A stretch of DNA of 64,000 nt from Salibacterium aidingense DSM 18341 (GCF_000429685.1 NZ_AUCI01000003.1:186001-250000), one strand, 5' to 3'. Counted from the first letter of the stretch, positions 33,813 through 44,349 are shown. Made by a program: numbers and translations. The notes: a model not told the origin generated them from the sequence alone.

Positions 33813-34081
33813 TCATTCTCCTTCCCGTGCTCTGTTAAATAAGAACGGACCAGTTCTTCGATAATCTCGTCTCTTTCAATTTTCCGAATCAGCGTCCGGG
33901 CATCTTTAAATCTTGGAATGTATGCAGGATCACCAGACAACAAATAGCCTACAATTTGGTTAATTGGATTATATCCCTTCTCTTCCAGAGCTTGATAAAC
34001 GGTAAATAATACTTCTCCCGCTTCTTTATCGGTGGTATCGTCTTGTACGTTGAACTTCATTGTGCTGTCGTTATAATCCAC
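33809..34081 (-). CDS. ireB: IreB family regulatory protein (YrzL)
   Basis: A 90-residue protein with the conserved core [21 protein letters not shown]. IreB is phosphorylated by the PASTA kinase IreK in enterococci and affects cephalosporin tolerance. GTG 34081 (product [11 protein letters not shown]...) is chosen because AAAGGAGGTG lies eight bases upstream and the threonines near the N-terminus fall at the family positions. It is first in the ireB-ruvX-yrzB unit, after alaS. Confidence 0.94.
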   Translation of the reverse strand: MDYNDSTMKFNVQDDTTDKEAGEVLFTVYQALEEKGYNPINQIVGYLLSGDPAYIPRFKDARTLIRKIERDEIIEELVRSYLTEHGKENE

Positions 34082-34183
34082 CCCGTACACCTCCTTTTTC
34101 CTACATACTTCCACATGTATATAAATGGATTCCTTACGCAAACTGTTCACATCTTGCCCTTATTGTACACCAAATATTCTTAT

Positions 34184-36823
34184 TTAGGAAATGGATTTAA
34201 CGATATCTTCTACTGCTGACAAAGCTTCTTGGAGTTTTTCAGGATTCTTGCCTCCAGCCTGAGCCATATCCGGACGGCCTCCGCCGCCCCCGCCGCAGAT
34301 AGAAGCTGTCTGCTTCACAATATCTCCTGCTTTATAGCCTTTTTCTGTTAAATCCTTTGTGACTCCTGCAACAATATTTACTTTATCGTTGTTTACCGAA
34401 CCCAGCACGATAATGCCGGAATCCAGTTTTTGTTTTAACTCGTCGACAGTATTGCGGAGACCGTCCATATCAGGAGCTGTAACCTCTTTGGCAATCACCT
34501 GTATCCCGTTGACGTCTGTTCCTTCATCTAATAGGCTGCCTGCCTCCATATTGCCGAGTTTGGAGCTCAGGGAATCGTTTTCCCGCTGCAGTTCACGAAT
34601 CTGCTGCTGAAGGGCTTCTGCCCGTTGTGGGGTATCGTTTAGTGTTTTCGCCTTTAACTGCTCGCCTGTCTTCCTCAGCAAGGTTAATTGGTCCGCAATG
34701 TAGTCATACGCTTTTTTACCGGTTACTGCTTCGATCCGGCGCACTCCGGCTCCAATTCCAGCTTCAGAAACAATTTTGAAGATACCGATTTCAGCAGTAT
34801 TATTAACATGGCAGCCGCCACACAGCTCGACACTATAATCGCCGATCTGGACTACACGGACGTCTGCCCCGTATTTTTCTCCAAACAGGGCCATTGCTCC
34901 CATCGACTTAGCTTCTTCCAGCTTCATCTCTTCGATAACCACCGGGATGGCCGCGGCGGCCTTTTCATTTACTTTTCCTTCAATTTGCTCCAGTTCTTCT
35001 TGACTCACCTGCCCGAAGTGTGAGAAATCAAAACGCAGGTAATCCTCATGAACCAAAGAACCTGCCTGGTTTACATGATCCCCGAGTACATCTTTTAACG
35101 CTTGGTGTAAAAGGTGGGTGGCGGTATGGTTTTTGACAATATCTCCTCGGCCGCGTTCCTCTACGAGAGCCTGTACGTTTGAACCGGTTCGAAAGGATCC
35201 CTTGGTCACTTCGATCGTATGCAGATTCTGACCGTTCGGTGCCTTCTGCACGTCGATCACGTTCGCTTCCGCCTGCTCGTGATAGAGGACCCCTTTATCA
35301 GCCACCTGTCCGCCGCTTTCCGCATAGAAAGGCGTTTGATCCAGTATAATCCTTGCTGTCATTCCTTCCGAAACCGTGTCTGTGATTTCATTATTATAAA
35401 GCATCACCTGTACGACAGCATCTGTCCGAAGGGTGTCATATCCCACAAATGTGCTTTCCGCTGTAACATCAGACAATATGGTATCCTGAGTCTGCATGGA
35501 TCCACTTTCTTTTCTGGCGGCCCTTGCCCGCTCTCTTTGTGCTTGCATTTCCTGCTCAAATTCTTCTTCATTTATCGAAAAGCCCTGTTCTGTCACGTAT
35601 TCCTCTGTTAGGTCAGCCGGGAAGCCATACGTATCATATAATCGGAACACTTCTTTGCCGGATATCACACTGTTTCCTTTGCCGCGTTCTTTTTTCATAA
35701 TATCTGCTAAGATGGAAAGTCCTTCGCTCAGTCTTTCATGAAAACGTTCTTCTTCATTTTTTATAACTTTTTGTACGAACGCCTCCTTATCCTTCACTTC
35801 TGGATAGTGGTCTTCCATAATCCCACCAACAACAGGTACCAGTTCATACATAAACGCGCGTTCTATCCCGATAAGCTTGGCGTAACGCACAGCCCTCCGT
35901 AATAAACGCCGTAGTACATATCCCCGGCCTTCGTTCGATGGGAGAGCGCCGTCCCCGATCGCGAAGCTGACCGTACGGATATGATCGGCAATGACTTTCA
36001 AAGAAATGTCCGTTTCCTCCGAGACTCCGTAAGTGACACCAGCTATTTTTTCTGTCTCCCGTATGATGGGGAGAAATAGATCTGTATCATAGTTAGTTGC
36101 CGCTTCCTGAATGACGGAGACAATCCGCTCCAGCCCCATCCCTGTATCAATATTTTTCTTCGGAAGCGGGGTATACGTACCATCAGGGTTATGATTAAAT
36201 TGAGAAAATACAAGATTCCAGATTTCCAGATACCTTTCATTTTCTCCGCCCGGATACAGTTCCGGATCGGCAGGATCATCGCCATAAGAGGGGCCCCGGT
36301 CATAAAAAATTTCCGTATTGGGCCCGCTTGGTCCTTCCCCGATATCCCAGAAATTTTCTTCGAGGCGGATAATCCTTTCTTTCGGAATCCCAATATCATT
36401 TTTCCAATAATTATAGGCCTCTTCATCTTCCGGGTGCACTGTGACAGAAAGACGTTCCTGCTCAAACCCAATCCAACTGGAGCTCGTTAAAAATTCCCAG
36501 GCGAACTCAATTGCTTCTTTTTTAAAATAGTCACCAATCGAAAAGTTCCCAAGCATTTCAAAGAACGTATGATGCCTTGCCGTCTTTCCTACATTTTCAA
36601 TATCATTCGTTCGAATGGACTTCTGAACATTAACAATCCGCGGATTCTCCGGAATAACCCGTCCGTCAAAATACTTTTTTAATGTAGCCACACCGCTGTT
36701 GATCCAGAGAAGCGTGGGATCTTCATGAGGAACAAGCGAGGCACTTGGCTCAATGGCATGGCCTTTTTCTTTAAAATAATCCAAAAATTGTTGTCTGACT
36801 TCCGCAGAAGTATGAGTTTTCAT
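34184..36823 (-). CDS. alaS: Alanyl-tRNA synthetase
   Basis: AlaS charges tRNA-Ala and edits mis-acylated Ser and Gly. The 879-residue enzyme has the class II core ([28 protein letters not shown]), the editing domain with [13 protein letters not shown] and CGGCHVNNT as zinc ligands, and the C-terminal DHHA1/C-Ala region ([17 protein letters not shown]). AGGAGGAATG precedes the ATG. A T-box leader controls it. Confidence 0.98.
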   Translation of the reverse strand: MKTHTSAEVRQQFLDYFKEKGHAIEPSASLVPHEDPTLLWINSGVATLKKYFDGRVIPENPRIVNVQKSIRTNDIENVGKTARHHTFFEMLGNFSIGDYFKKEAIEFAWEFLTSSSWIGFEQERLSVTVHPEDEEAYNYWKNDIGIPKERIIRLEENFWDIGEGPSGPNTEIFYDRGPSYGDDPADPELYPGGENERYLEIWNLVFSQFNHNPDGTYTPLPKKNIDTGMGLERIVSVIQEAATNYDTDLFLPIIRETEKIAGVTYGVSEETDISLKVIADHIRTVSFAIGDGALPSNEGRGYVLRRLLRRAVRYAKLIGIERAFMYELVPVVGGIMEDHYPEVKDKEAFVQKVIKNEEERFHERLSEGLSILADIMKKERGKGNSVISGKEVFRLYDTYGFPADLTEEYVTEQGFSINEEEFEQEMQAQRERARAARKESGSMQTQDTILSDVTAESTFVGYDTLRTDAVVQVMLYNNEITDTVSEGMTARIILDQTPFYAESGGQVADKGVLYHEQAEANVIDVQKAPNGQNLHTIEVTKGSFRTGSNVQALVEERGRGDIVKNHTATHLLHQALKDVLGDHVNQAGSLVHEDYLRFDFSHFGQVSQEELEQIEGKVNEKAAAAIPVVIEEMKLEEAKSMGAMALFGEKYGADVRVVQIGDYSVELCGGCHVNNTAEIGIFKIVSEAGIGAGVRRIEAVTGKKAYDYIADQLTLLRKTGEQLKAKTLNDTPQRAEALQQQIRELQRENDSLSSKLGNMEAGSLLDEGTDVNGIQVIAKEVTAPDMDGLRNTVDELKQKLDSGIIVLGSVNNDKVNIVAGVTKDLTEKGYKAGDIVKQTASICGGGGGGRPDMAQAGGKNPEKLQEALSAVEDIVKSIS

Positions 36824-36861
36824 TCAATCATTCCTCCTGTAGCACTATTATTCCTGCACGA

Positions 36862-37103
36862 AAAAAATCCCGCCCCCTCTGCGCAGGGACGAGATGACTC
36901 GCGTTACCACCCTGTTTACAGGCACCCTTTTCAGCCTGTCAACTTTCATGCCTTAACGCAGCTTCACGGCAGAGTTTGTCTGCATTCCGGGCCAGCTTTC
37001 AACTGAGCTTTCCTGCCGTTTTATTCCAGCCGGGTAAAACGGTCTCTGGTTCAGGGGGTTCAGTTTACTTTTCCCATCTTCATGTTTTTCGTTTCAGTTG
37101 TCT
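36862..37103 (-). promoter_or_regulatory. T-box riboswitch of alaS
   Basis: The minus strand carries the T-box sequence AGGGTGGTAACGCG (36913-36900), which pairs with uncharged tRNA in the antiterminator. It is followed by a GC-rich terminator stem (CGTCCC/GGGGCG) and seven T residues. The region upstream to the promoter is long and structured (stem I). It should release alaS transcription when tRNA-Ala is uncharged. The specifier codon was not located with confidence. Confidence 0.9.
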
Positions 37104-37109
37104 TCTTTA

Positions 37110-37138
37110 TTTATATAAGATATCACAACATATGTCAA
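37110..37138 (-). promoter_or_regulatory. sigma-A promoter of the alaS T-box leader
   Basis: Minus-strand TTGACA, 17 bases and TATAAA. The -35 overlaps the yrrI stop codon, so the upstream gene ends inside the promoter. Confidence 0.8.
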
Positions 37139-38208
37139 TCACCATTACTGCCCTCTTTATAAGTTTGAAAAGTATGTGTGATATTATTAATGACAACAAA
37201 TATCGGCACAGCGATAAGCAGCCCAATGACCCCCGCTGCTTCAAACCCAAGCAGCAGCGCAAAAACAATAACAAGCGGATGCAGATGGACGTTTCTTCCT
37301 ACAATGTAAGGGGATAAAAAATTCCCTTCCACCTGCTGAATTACAAATAATGCCACAGCGGTCAGCACAGTCATTTTCGTAGAGACGGAACCTGCAGCGA
37401 TGAGAGCGGGAACTGCTCCAAGAATAGGGCCGAAATACGGGATAATATCGGTAATACCTATAAACAAACCAAGCATTACAGCGTTCGGAATATCAAGCCA
37501 AACCAGGACAAGGGTGGAAAGAATTCCAACTGCCCCGGCAACAATAAACTGCCCTCGGATGTAACTGCCCAAGGATTCGTCGATGGAGACGGCAAGCAGG
37601 TGTCCTTCTTCCCTCCACTTTTCGGGAGTAAGGCGCTTCACCATTTTTTCCAGGGCTTTATAGTCTTTTAATAAATAAAACACTAAGAATGGAAGTAAAA
37701 TTAAAATAACAGCAAAATCAAATACGTCTCTCCACTTACCTAACAATTGATGCAGCGTTTGGCTCACTCTTTTTTCGGCATTATGGAACGCCAGCTCAAT
37801 ATTATCATGAACAACTGGAGGAAGACGATCGACGTGGTGGTGCAGATTAGTAAACCACTTATACATCTGGTCAAAATATTGGGGTAAACTGTTGATGAAA
37901 TTATTCAATTGTTCATAGAGAACCGGACTGTAGTACCATACCAGCCAGCTTCCGCCCCCAAAAAAGACGATATAGACAAACAGAATGGATAACGAACGGG
38001 GAACGTGAAGTTTCTGAAAAAAATCGATAATAGGATGCAGCAAATAGGCGATGATTCCGGCCAGAAGAAAAGGAAGCAGCACCTTACCGGATACCTGCAG
38101 CACGGGAGACCATACTGGGCTCAGCAGATAAAGCAGGTATAATATGATGAAAAAGACGGCCGTAAACACAAGCCGCTTTATCCACCGCCATTCTTTTTTT
38201 GACTCCAT
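37135..38208 (-). CDS. yrrI: YrrI, AI-2E/PerM family permease
   Basis: A 357-residue protein of the AI-2 exporter superfamily. It has about eight helices, a large loop after helix 3 (residues near 90-150) and the family block GLFIGITDIIPYFGPILGAVPA. ATG 38208 follows AAGGGTGGG; a TTG 36 bases upstream with AAAGGA is an alternative. Transported substrate is not known for this branch. It lies just upstream of alaS, as in B. subtilis. Confidence 0.85.
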   Translation of the reverse strand: MESKKEWRWIKRLVFTAVFFIILYLLYLLSPVWSPVLQVSGKVLLPFLLAGIIAYLLHPIIDFFQKLHVPRSLSILFVYIVFFGGGSWLVWYYSPVLYEQLNNFINSLPQYFDQMYKWFTNLHHHVDRLPPVVHDNIELAFHNAEKRVSQTLHQLLGKWRDVFDFAVILILLPFLVFYLLKDYKALEKMVKRLTPEKWREEGHLLAVSIDESLGSYIRGQFIVAGAVGILSTLVLVWLDIPNAVMLGLFIGITDIIPYFGPILGAVPALIAAGSVSTKMTVLTAVALFVIQQVEGNFLSPYIVGRNVHLHPLVIVFALLLGFEAAGVIGLLIAVPIFVVINNITHTFQTYKEGSNGD

Positions 38209-38282
38209 CTGCGATCCCACCCTTTCCTTCTTAGGATGAGACAACAGTCATTCCTTTATGAAAGAAAAAACGCTAATTTTTT

Positions 38283-39158
38283 TTATTCCTGCTGAAGAAA
38301 ATTTATTGCTTTTCTCGTCTGCTCAATATAATGAATCGAGTCTTCATACGATTCTGTTACGACACACATAAAAAGAATGTCAATCATATACAATTGAGCA
38401 AGCCTGGAAGAGGTTGCCCCGCTTCTTACTGTCGGCTCCATGGAAGCAGAAGTGAACAGGGTGCAGTCCGCAGAAGCAGATAAGGTAGACTGACCGAGCC
38501 TTGTCAGGGATACCGTCCTGACCCCCTGCTGCTTTGCCAGTTCCATCACTCTGGTAACTTCCTTTGTTTCCCCGGAGAAAGAGATGGCAAAAAATAGATC
38601 ATCTCCTCCCGCACCGGCAAGCTGAGTAGCAGCCATATGAGCATCTGTAAATGCGGTCACATTACGGTTGATCCGGATGAATTTCTGTTCTGCATCCTGA
38701 GCAATTAAATTGGAAGCGCCTACCCCAAAAAAATAGAGACGGCTGCTTGTTCTAATGAAATGTATCGCTCTTTTCAACTGCTGGTAGTTCATTGTATCTG
38801 TCGTTTCCATCATCGCCTGCTGGCTGTTGGCCAGCATTTTTTGAACCACCTGTTCATATGATTCGCCCGGCTCTATTTCCCGGTATCCTTTCGTCCGTTC
38901 CATTTGCAGATCACCGTTAATACGCAGTTTTAAATCCGGAAGCCCCTGCAGGCCGAGCGATTTGCACAACCGCATCACAGCAGCACTGCTTGTACCGCTT
39001 CGTTCACCAAGTTCCTGGGCCGTACACTGCACAGAATCCCGGGGATAATCCACAATAAAAGCGGCTATCTTTTTTTCCGATTTCGGAAGGCGGTTCATCA
39101 TTTCCTTTAATAAGGTCAATCCGCCTTTTAACGAAGCAGAATAGTCTTGTTTTTCCAT
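38283..39158 (-). CDS. RpiR/MurR family transcriptional regulator
   Basis: A 291-residue regulator with an N-terminal helix-turn-helix (about residues 20-75: RLPKSEKKIAAFIVDYPRDS, ELGERSGTSSAAVMRLCKSL) and a C-terminal SIS sugar-phosphate-binding domain (FFGVGASNLIAQDAEQKF, AISFSGETKEVTRV). ATG 39158 has AAAGGA eight bases upstream. It is the last gene of the MurNAc operon, so it probably senses MurNAc-6-P or a similar ligand and represses the operon, by analogy with MurR. That role is inferred. Confidence 0.88.
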   Translation of the reverse strand: MEKQDYSASLKGGLTLLKEMMNRLPKSEKKIAAFIVDYPRDSVQCTAQELGERSGTSSAAVMRLCKSLGLQGLPDLKLRINGDLQMERTKGYREIEPGESYEQVVQKMLANSQQAMMETTDTMNYQQLKRAIHFIRTSSRLYFFGVGASNLIAQDAEQKFIRINRNVTAFTDAHMAATQLAGAGGDDLFFAISFSGETKEVTRVMELAKQQGVRTVSLTRLGQSTLSASADCTLFTSASMEPTVRSGATSSRLAQLYMIDILFMCVVTESYEDSIHYIEQTRKAINFLQQE

Positions 39159-39182
39159 TATCAACATCCTTTGCTTATGCTG

Positions 39183-40028
39183 TTATCCTTTGACGGCCCC
39201 CTCTGTCATGCCTTTTGTAATCCGGCGCTGGAAAATGGCATAAGCGATAATAACCGGCACAATCGCAATCACCAATCCTGCAAACAAAGTACCCCAGGCA
39301 TTGGTATACTGGGCTTCATTCTTCATGAAATCCACAGCCAGGGCGAGAGTGTATTTCTCAGAGGACTGCAGGAAAATTAACGCCATAAAATATTCGTTCC
39401 AAAAATTGATCGCATTCATGATGGAAATCGTGATAATACCTGTCATCGAAAGCGGAGTAATGACAGTAAAGAGCATTCGGTACTGGGACATTCCGTCAAT
39501 CGCTGCTGCTTCTTCCAGATCCGCCGGTATTGTACTCATAAATCCAGTTAGAATAAATACGCTGAAAGGAATCTGACTCATCGCATAGACTAATATTAAT
39601 CCGAATAAATTGTCCAGTAAATTGATATTTAACAGCAGGAAAAATAATGGAATCCAGCCAAGGACGAGCGGAATCATCATGGCGGACAAATACAAATTAT
39701 ACATGATCGTACTGCCTTTAAAACGTATCCTCTCCAAAGCGTAAGAAGTAGGAACAGCAAGCACGACCGTGAGCAGTGTTCCGCCGACAGTTACAACAAT
39801 ACTGTTAAAAGCACTTGTCCCCAGGCCGTAATCAAACCAGGCCACAGCATAGTTCGAAAAGTTCCATGTTTCCGGCAGCCCCCACGGGGACGCATATATT
39901 TCCGCGTTGGACTTAAAGGAACCTAAAAACATCCAGACAATGGGGAATAAAACGGCAATGGACCACAGGATCAGCGGTATGCGTATTCCAGCTTGTTTTG
40001 CTGCATCTTTCACCCTTCTTGTTTCCAT
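39183..40028 (-). CDS. sugar ABC transporter permease, MalG-like
   Basis: A 281-residue inner-membrane permease with six helices and the EAA loop EEAAAIDGMSQYRMLFTVITPLS near residue 190, which docks the ATPase. AAGGGGG precedes the ATG. It pairs with the upstream permease and the lipoprotein. No ATPase gene is in the operon, so it likely shares an MsmX-type ATPase encoded elsewhere, as many Bacillus sugar importers do. Confidence 0.92.
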   Translation of the reverse strand: METRRVKDAAKQAGIRIPLILWSIAVLFPIVWMFLGSFKSNAEIYASPWGLPETWNFSNYAVAWFDYGLGTSAFNSIVVTVGGTLLTVVLAVPTSYALERIRFKGSTIMYNLYLSAMMIPLVLGWIPLFFLLLNINLLDNLFGLILVYAMSQIPFSVFILTGFMSTIPADLEEAAAIDGMSQYRMLFTVITPLSMTGIITISIMNAINFWNEYFMALIFLQSSEKYTLALAVDFMKNEAQYTNAWGTLFAGLVIAIVPVIIAYAIFQRRITKGMTEGAVKG

Positions 40029-40041
40029 GCTTATCCCCCTT

Positions 40042-40935
40042 CTAATATTGTATTTTTTCCCGTTTCATAAATTTTTGCAGAAGAAGCACTGTAATCAGCG
40101 ACAATATTAAAATAGCCACACCAATTGTTGCGCCATATCCAAAATTATTGCGTTGAAACGCCTGCTGATATAAATACGATCCCATCACCTGCGTAGAATT
40201 ATCCGGTCCTCCTTCTGTCATCACCTGCACGATAATAAATGATCCGTTTAAGGTGGTGATCACAATATAAAGAATCGAATTCTTAATCTGCGGCCATACG
40301 AGCGGTACCGTTACTTTCCAAAACTGCTGCCAGCCATTGGCTCCATCCACGGTAGCCGCTTCATAAAAACTTTTCGGTATCGTTAAAATACCTCCCATCA
40401 GCATCAGCATAAACAGTCCGATGCCCGCCCAGACAGAGGGCAGGACTAAAGCAGATAACGCGGTGTCAGGGTCGCCAAGCCAGGCTTTGGTCCAATCCTC
40501 AAGACCTAAAGCCTCCAGTCCCGAATTGATAAGCCCAAGATCCGGGTTGAAAATAAACATCCAGAGAATTCCAATGACTACGATACTCATAATATTTGGA
40601 AAGAAAAAAACAATCCGGTAAAAGGGTGCTTCCTTAATACGAAGCTGTGTTAACGCAACGGCAAAAAATGTAGCCAGAATCATAATACCGATTACTTTCG
40701 TAATTACCAAAAAATAATCATGCCAGATCGTGTGAGGGAATATTTCATCATTAAGAAGTTTTACGTAATTGGCCAAACCGACAAATTCCTTATTAGAAGA
40801 CGACCCCGACATCTCAAAAAAAGAATAATACATGCCGCTGAAAAGCGGATATATCGTAAAAATTAAAAACAAGATAAATGTAGGCAGCAGGCAGAACGCC
40901 AGAAAGCCATATCTCTCTTTCTTAGACTGAACCAT
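40042..40935 (-). CDS. sugar ABC transporter permease, MalF-like
   Basis: A 297-residue permease with six helices, opening with FLAFCLLPTFILFLIFTIYP, and the EAA loop YEAATVDGANGWQQFWKVTVPL around residue 200. GGGAGCGGAG precedes the ATG. Its start lies 83 bases after the lipoprotein gene across a strong hairpin. It forms a heterodimer with the MalG-like permease. Confidence 0.92.
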   Translation of the reverse strand: MVQSKKERYGFLAFCLLPTFILFLIFTIYPLFSGMYYSFFEMSGSSSNKEFVGLANYVKLLNDEIFPHTIWHDYFLVITKVIGIMILATFFAVALTQLRIKEAPFYRIVFFFPNIMSIVVIGILWMFIFNPDLGLINSGLEALGLEDWTKAWLGDPDTALSALVLPSVWAGIGLFMLMLMGGILTIPKSFYEAATVDGANGWQQFWKVTVPLVWPQIKNSILYIVITTLNGSFIIVQVMTEGGPDNSTQVMGSYLYQQAFQRNNFGYGATIGVAILILSLITVLLLQKFMKREKIQY

Positions 40936-40977
40936 CTTCTCCGCTCCCTTCTTTCCTTACAATGCAATAAATCGGGA

Positions 40978-41003
40978 GAAGCGAAGAGAAACCTCTTCGC
41001 TTC
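40978..41003 (-). other. intra-operon hairpin between lipoprotein and permease genes
   Basis: A perfect 11-base stem GAAGCGAAGAG/CTCTTCGCTTC with a four-base loop and no T tract. Placed after the solute-binding protein gene, it could block 3' decay and raise its mRNA above that of the permeases, as known for malE-malF. Confidence 0.65.
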
Positions 41004-41018
41004 TTCCACCTTCTCCAG

Positions 41019-42389
41019 CTATTCTCTATAATCCGCAGCCGCTTCTTCGGCTCGTTCTGTAAATTCTTCCGCTGTGATATCCCCTGACATTAAAGCAACC
41101 AGCGCATCACTAATCGGTTCTTCCAGGTCCGCACTCATTGGATACGGAAGGCTGTGAATCTCAACCTGATCTGGATCATTAATCATTTCATTGGCGGTCT
41201 GCAGGTACTCTGGCACATTCGGATTTTCTGTGAGATCCACATCAGAAATATTCATAATCGCTCCGGTATATTCAGAGAATAACTGCGCATATTCGCGGTT
41301 AAAAACAAATTCCACGAAAGCTTTGGCAGCTTCTGGATTTTCCGCATTTTCTGCGATAGCCAGGGGTCTCAAATCCGGAACGACCACATACGGTTCTCCT
41401 TCATCCTGAAATGGAGAGGGGGTGAAGCCATATTGAAAATCTTCCGGCGTGTCGTTTTCCATTTCATTCGGGAGCCAGAATCCAACCGGGATAAACGCGT
41501 TTTCATGCAGAAGAAAGTTCATCTGTGACTGCGTATGATTCAAAGCAGCATAACCTGAATCAATTAAGCCGGCACTTGCCATTTCCTCTACCTTTTTCAT
41601 AACGTTTAACGTCTCATCACTGGTCCATGCCCCTTCTTCTCCGGCGACCAAATCAGCAAGCAGCTCATCCCCTCCGGCTGAACCAAAAGCAGGATTCAAT
41701 ACGCCGCGAAGGAAGTAATACGGATACTGTCCGGTTGTAACGAACGGTTCAATTCCCTCTTCCTCCTGGATCGTTCCCATTACTTCCATAAAATGATCAA
41801 AATCTGTGGGAACCTCCCAGTCATTTTCTTCAAACCAGGCTTTGTCATACCAGGTTCCCCATGTATCAAACACGAGCGGAAGACTGTACAATTCACCGTC
41901 ATACGTATTAGGTTCCACTATAAAACTATCCATCAATGCTGATCCGTCTTCGAGTTCAATATCCTCTGCCCAGTCCGTTAAATTCATTAATTGATTATCT
42001 TCCACCATCTGTGTTTCACTTGACCCGGCCCCGTCAATATAAACAACATCAGGCGGGTCATCCGATACCCAGCGGGTCCTCATTTCTTCATTAATATTCG
42101 GGCCGGCGTGTTCAATAATATTAAGATCGGGATGCTCTTCCTGAAAATCTCCAATTACTTCTTTCCACCATTCATCCCCGTAGCCTCCGACAAAATACTG
42201 AATCTCAAAATCTCCGGATAACCCCTCTGCTCCTTCACCTTCCGAACCTTCGTTATCACTGGAGTCTTCTGTTTCATCGGACGTATTGGAGTCTCCATTT
42301 TCTTCTTCCCCCGATGAACAAGCAGCAATAACAGTAAAAGCCGATAAAATCACAGCAGTTTTCCACCATAAGCGAAACGTACGTTGCAT
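41019..42389 (-). CDS. extracellular solute-binding lipoprotein of the sugar ABC transporter
   Basis: A 456-residue family-1 solute-binding protein. The signal peptide ends in a lipobox (TVIAAC) so the mature protein is lipid-anchored at Cys24. An acidic Ser/Glu/Asp linker follows, then the two-lobed domain (IQYFVGGYGDEWWKEVI, WYDKAWFEENDWEVPTDFDH). AAGGGGG precedes the ATG. Next to murQ and a sugar kinase, it probably captures MurNAc, a MurNAc-containing disaccharide or a related amino sugar; the ligand is inferred from context. Confidence 0.9.
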   Translation of the reverse strand: MQRTFRLWWKTAVILSAFTVIAACSSGEEENGDSNTSDETEDSSDNEGSEGEGAEGLSGDFEIQYFVGGYGDEWWKEVIGDFQEEHPDLNIIEHAGPNINEEMRTRWVSDDPPDVVYIDGAGSSETQMVEDNQLMNLTDWAEDIELEDGSALMDSFIVEPNTYDGELYSLPLVFDTWGTWYDKAWFEENDWEVPTDFDHFMEVMGTIQEEEGIEPFVTTGQYPYYFLRGVLNPAFGSAGGDELLADLVAGEEGAWTSDETLNVMKKVEEMASAGLIDSGYAALNHTQSQMNFLLHENAFIPVGFWLPNEMENDTPEDFQYGFTPSPFQDEGEPYVVVPDLRPLAIAENAENPEAAKAFVEFVFNREYAQLFSEYTGAIMNISDVDLTENPNVPEYLQTANEMINDPDQVEIHSLPYPMSADLEEPISDALVALMSGDITAEEFTERAEEAAADYRE

Positions 42390-42435
42390 GAAAACTTCCC
42401 CCTTATTTTTTGATTGACATAATCCCCTTGACCAG

Positions 42436-43347
42436 CTATTTTCGATTCTGCATTGCTTTTCTTATATCACCTCCACTATTGTTTAACTTCTCTACTGCTG
42501 TCCTGGTTGAACACTGGCTGAGGAGCATCACGATAGCAGGCTTCACTTCAAAATTACATGCGTTCAGAGCAGTTTCCACCTCCTCGTTTTTTGCTCCAGT
42601 CGCCTCTATAACAATACGTTTTGCTCTGTCCTTCAATTTATGATTAGACGCCTGCACATCGACCATCAAATTCTCGTAAACTTTTCCCATTCGTACCATG
42701 ACCATGGTAGAGATCATATTTAAAACCATTTTATGCGCTGTGCCCGCTTTTAACCGGGTCGATCCGGTTAATACTTCTTCCCCGGTAATAACCTCCAGAG
42801 CCAGGCCGGCAACGCGTCCAATCTGTGAATCAGGATTGCTGGAAAGGGATATGGTATAAGCACCAATCGTGTTTGCATAATTTAAGCCTCCTATCGGATA
42901 TGGAGTTCTGCCGCTTGCCGTAATCCCTATCACAGCATCTGCTTTTGTCAGCGTTATTTTTTCCAAGTCTGTTTTCCCCAGTTCTTCTTCATCTTCTGAA
43001 ATTTCAACGGCATTAAACATAGCTTCTTCTCCGCCGGCCATTACACCAGTAACCTGTTCGTGAGAAACCCGGAATGTAGGGGGGCACTCAGAAGCATCCA
43101 GCACCCCAATTCTTCCGCTTGTGCCTGCTCCAATATAAATCAAACGGCCATTTTGATTTTTCATTCTATCAAAAATGATATCTACCGCTTCGGCTATTTT
43201 AGGTAGTTCTTTTTCCACCGCCCGGGCAACTTTTTTGTCCTCTTCATTGATTATTTTCAGAGCATCAAGCGTGGAAACGTTGTCTAATTCCATGGTGTTC
43301 GGATTTCTTTGTTCGGTTATCAATTGAGATATTTCTGTATTCATCAT
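42436..43347 (-). CDS. murQ: N-acetylmuramic acid 6-phosphate etherase
   Basis: MurQ removes D-lactate from MurNAc-6-P, giving GlcNAc-6-P for glycolysis or wall synthesis. The 303-residue SIS-fold enzyme has GAGTSGRIGVLDASECPPTF, with the catalytic glutamate region, and GITASGRTPYPIGG, and ends with a UBA-like helical part (VETALNACNFEVKPAIVMLL). AAAGGATAAG precedes a double ATG. It follows the kinase gene by 11 bases, so the two should be made together. Confidence 0.96.
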   Translation of the reverse strand: MMNTEISQLITEQRNPNTMELDNVSTLDALKIINEEDKKVARAVEKELPKIAEAVDIIFDRMKNQNGRLIYIGAGTSGRIGVLDASECPPTFRVSHEQVTGVMAGGEEAMFNAVEISEDEEELGKTDLEKITLTKADAVIGITASGRTPYPIGGLNYANTIGAYTISLSSNPDSQIGRVAGLALEVITGEEVLTGSTRLKAGTAHKMVLNMISTMVMVRMGKVYENLMVDVQASNHKLKDRAKRIVIEATGAKNEEVETALNACNFEVKPAIVMLLSQCSTRTAVEKLNNSGGDIRKAMQNRK

Positions 43348-43358
43348 GCTTATCCTTT

Positions 43359-44318
43359 CTACTCCTTCGTCTTTAAAGCCAGGCTTCTGGCAATATTCAA
43401 AGCTCCTTCGACAGGCGGGGCAGTGTCTTTTCCAAAACGAACCTGAAACATATTGGCCGGCAGTTCCTTTTCCACTGTCCTTCTGACGAGAGAAATATGC
43501 TCCAGTACGGACCCATGAAATACTGTAGGAATCGGGGTCTGAAATTGGCTGCTTTGATGATATACACTGAAGAGAAGGTTAACTAAATGTTCTCCTGCTT
43601 CTTCTAATATTTTCCTGGAAAAAACATCTCCTTCTTCTGCCTTTGTAGCCACAAGCTTCGCCAAACCAGCTATTGTCATTCTCGTATCGTGGGATTGATA
43701 TACGAATTTTGACAATTCAGCCGGTTCTGATAATTCCCACGCTTCCAGAACGGCCTGTAATAATTCTGTCGCCCCGCCTCTTTTATCATGAGCGGCGGTG
43801 GCAGCGGCAAGAGCTTCTCTTCCAATCCAGTAGCCGCTTCCTTCATCTCCGATAAGATATCCCCATCCTCCGCTGCGCCATTCCTTTTGCACAGTGTCTA
43901 TTCCATAAGCAATGGAGCCGGTTCCCGAAGCGAGTAATATCCCGGATTCTTCAGGAGGAATATCCGTTCGCAGCGCGATCATGGCATCATTTTCGATGTG
44001 TATATTCAAATATTCTGAACAGTAAGAATTCAAAACAGCTTTTGTGAGCCGGCTTTGGTAATGTTTTTTTTCTTCTCTTGTACTCAGTCCGGCAATGCCG
44101 GCGCTGATAACAGAAACTTCATTCCAGGCCGTACCGTTTAATAACAGGGTTTTATCAAGCAGCGCCGTTATTGTGCTCAACGAAGCCGTTACTCCTACAG
44201 CCTGTGGATTGCTTGGTCCGGAGGAACATTCTGTGAAAGGAATGTTATCATTTTCTACATCTTTCAGACGGCAGACGGTCTTTGTTCCGCCTCCGTCAAT
44301 GCCTGCAATAATACCCAC
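43359..44318 (-). CDS. BadF-type sugar kinase, MurK/NagK-like
   Basis: A 319-residue ASKHA-fold ATPase of the BadF/BadG/BcrA/BcrD and N-acetylglucosamine kinase family. Motifs are phosphate-1 GIDGGGTKTVCRL at the N-terminus, ILLASGTGSIAYG (adenosine/phosphate-2) and YLIGDEGSGYWIGREAL. The Clostridium acetobutylicum relative MurK phosphorylates MurNAc and GlcNAc. With murQ directly downstream and an ABC importer in place of a PTS, it probably makes MurNAc-6-P from unphosphorylated MurNAc. The GTG start follows GGAGGAA. It is first in the operon. Confidence 0.88.
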   Translation of the reverse strand: MGIIAGIDGGGTKTVCRLKDVENDNIPFTECSSGPSNPQAVGVTASLSTITALLDKTLLLNGTAWNEVSVISAGIAGLSTREEKKHYQSRLTKAVLNSYCSEYLNIHIENDAMIALRTDIPPEESGILLASGTGSIAYGIDTVQKEWRSGGWGYLIGDEGSGYWIGREALAAATAAHDKRGGATELLQAVLEAWELSEPAELSKFVYQSHDTRMTIAGLAKLVATKAEEGDVFSRKILEEAGEHLVNLLFSVYHQSSQFQTPIPTVFHGSVLEHISLVRRTVEKELPANMFQVRFGKDTAPPVEGALNIARSLALKTKE

Positions 44319-44349
44319 CAGGATTCCTCCATCTCGTTATGTTAGTTAC

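Noticed and set aside
36043-36490. Long frames on both strands inside alaS
   Set aside because: They are shadows of the strongly conserved synthetase.
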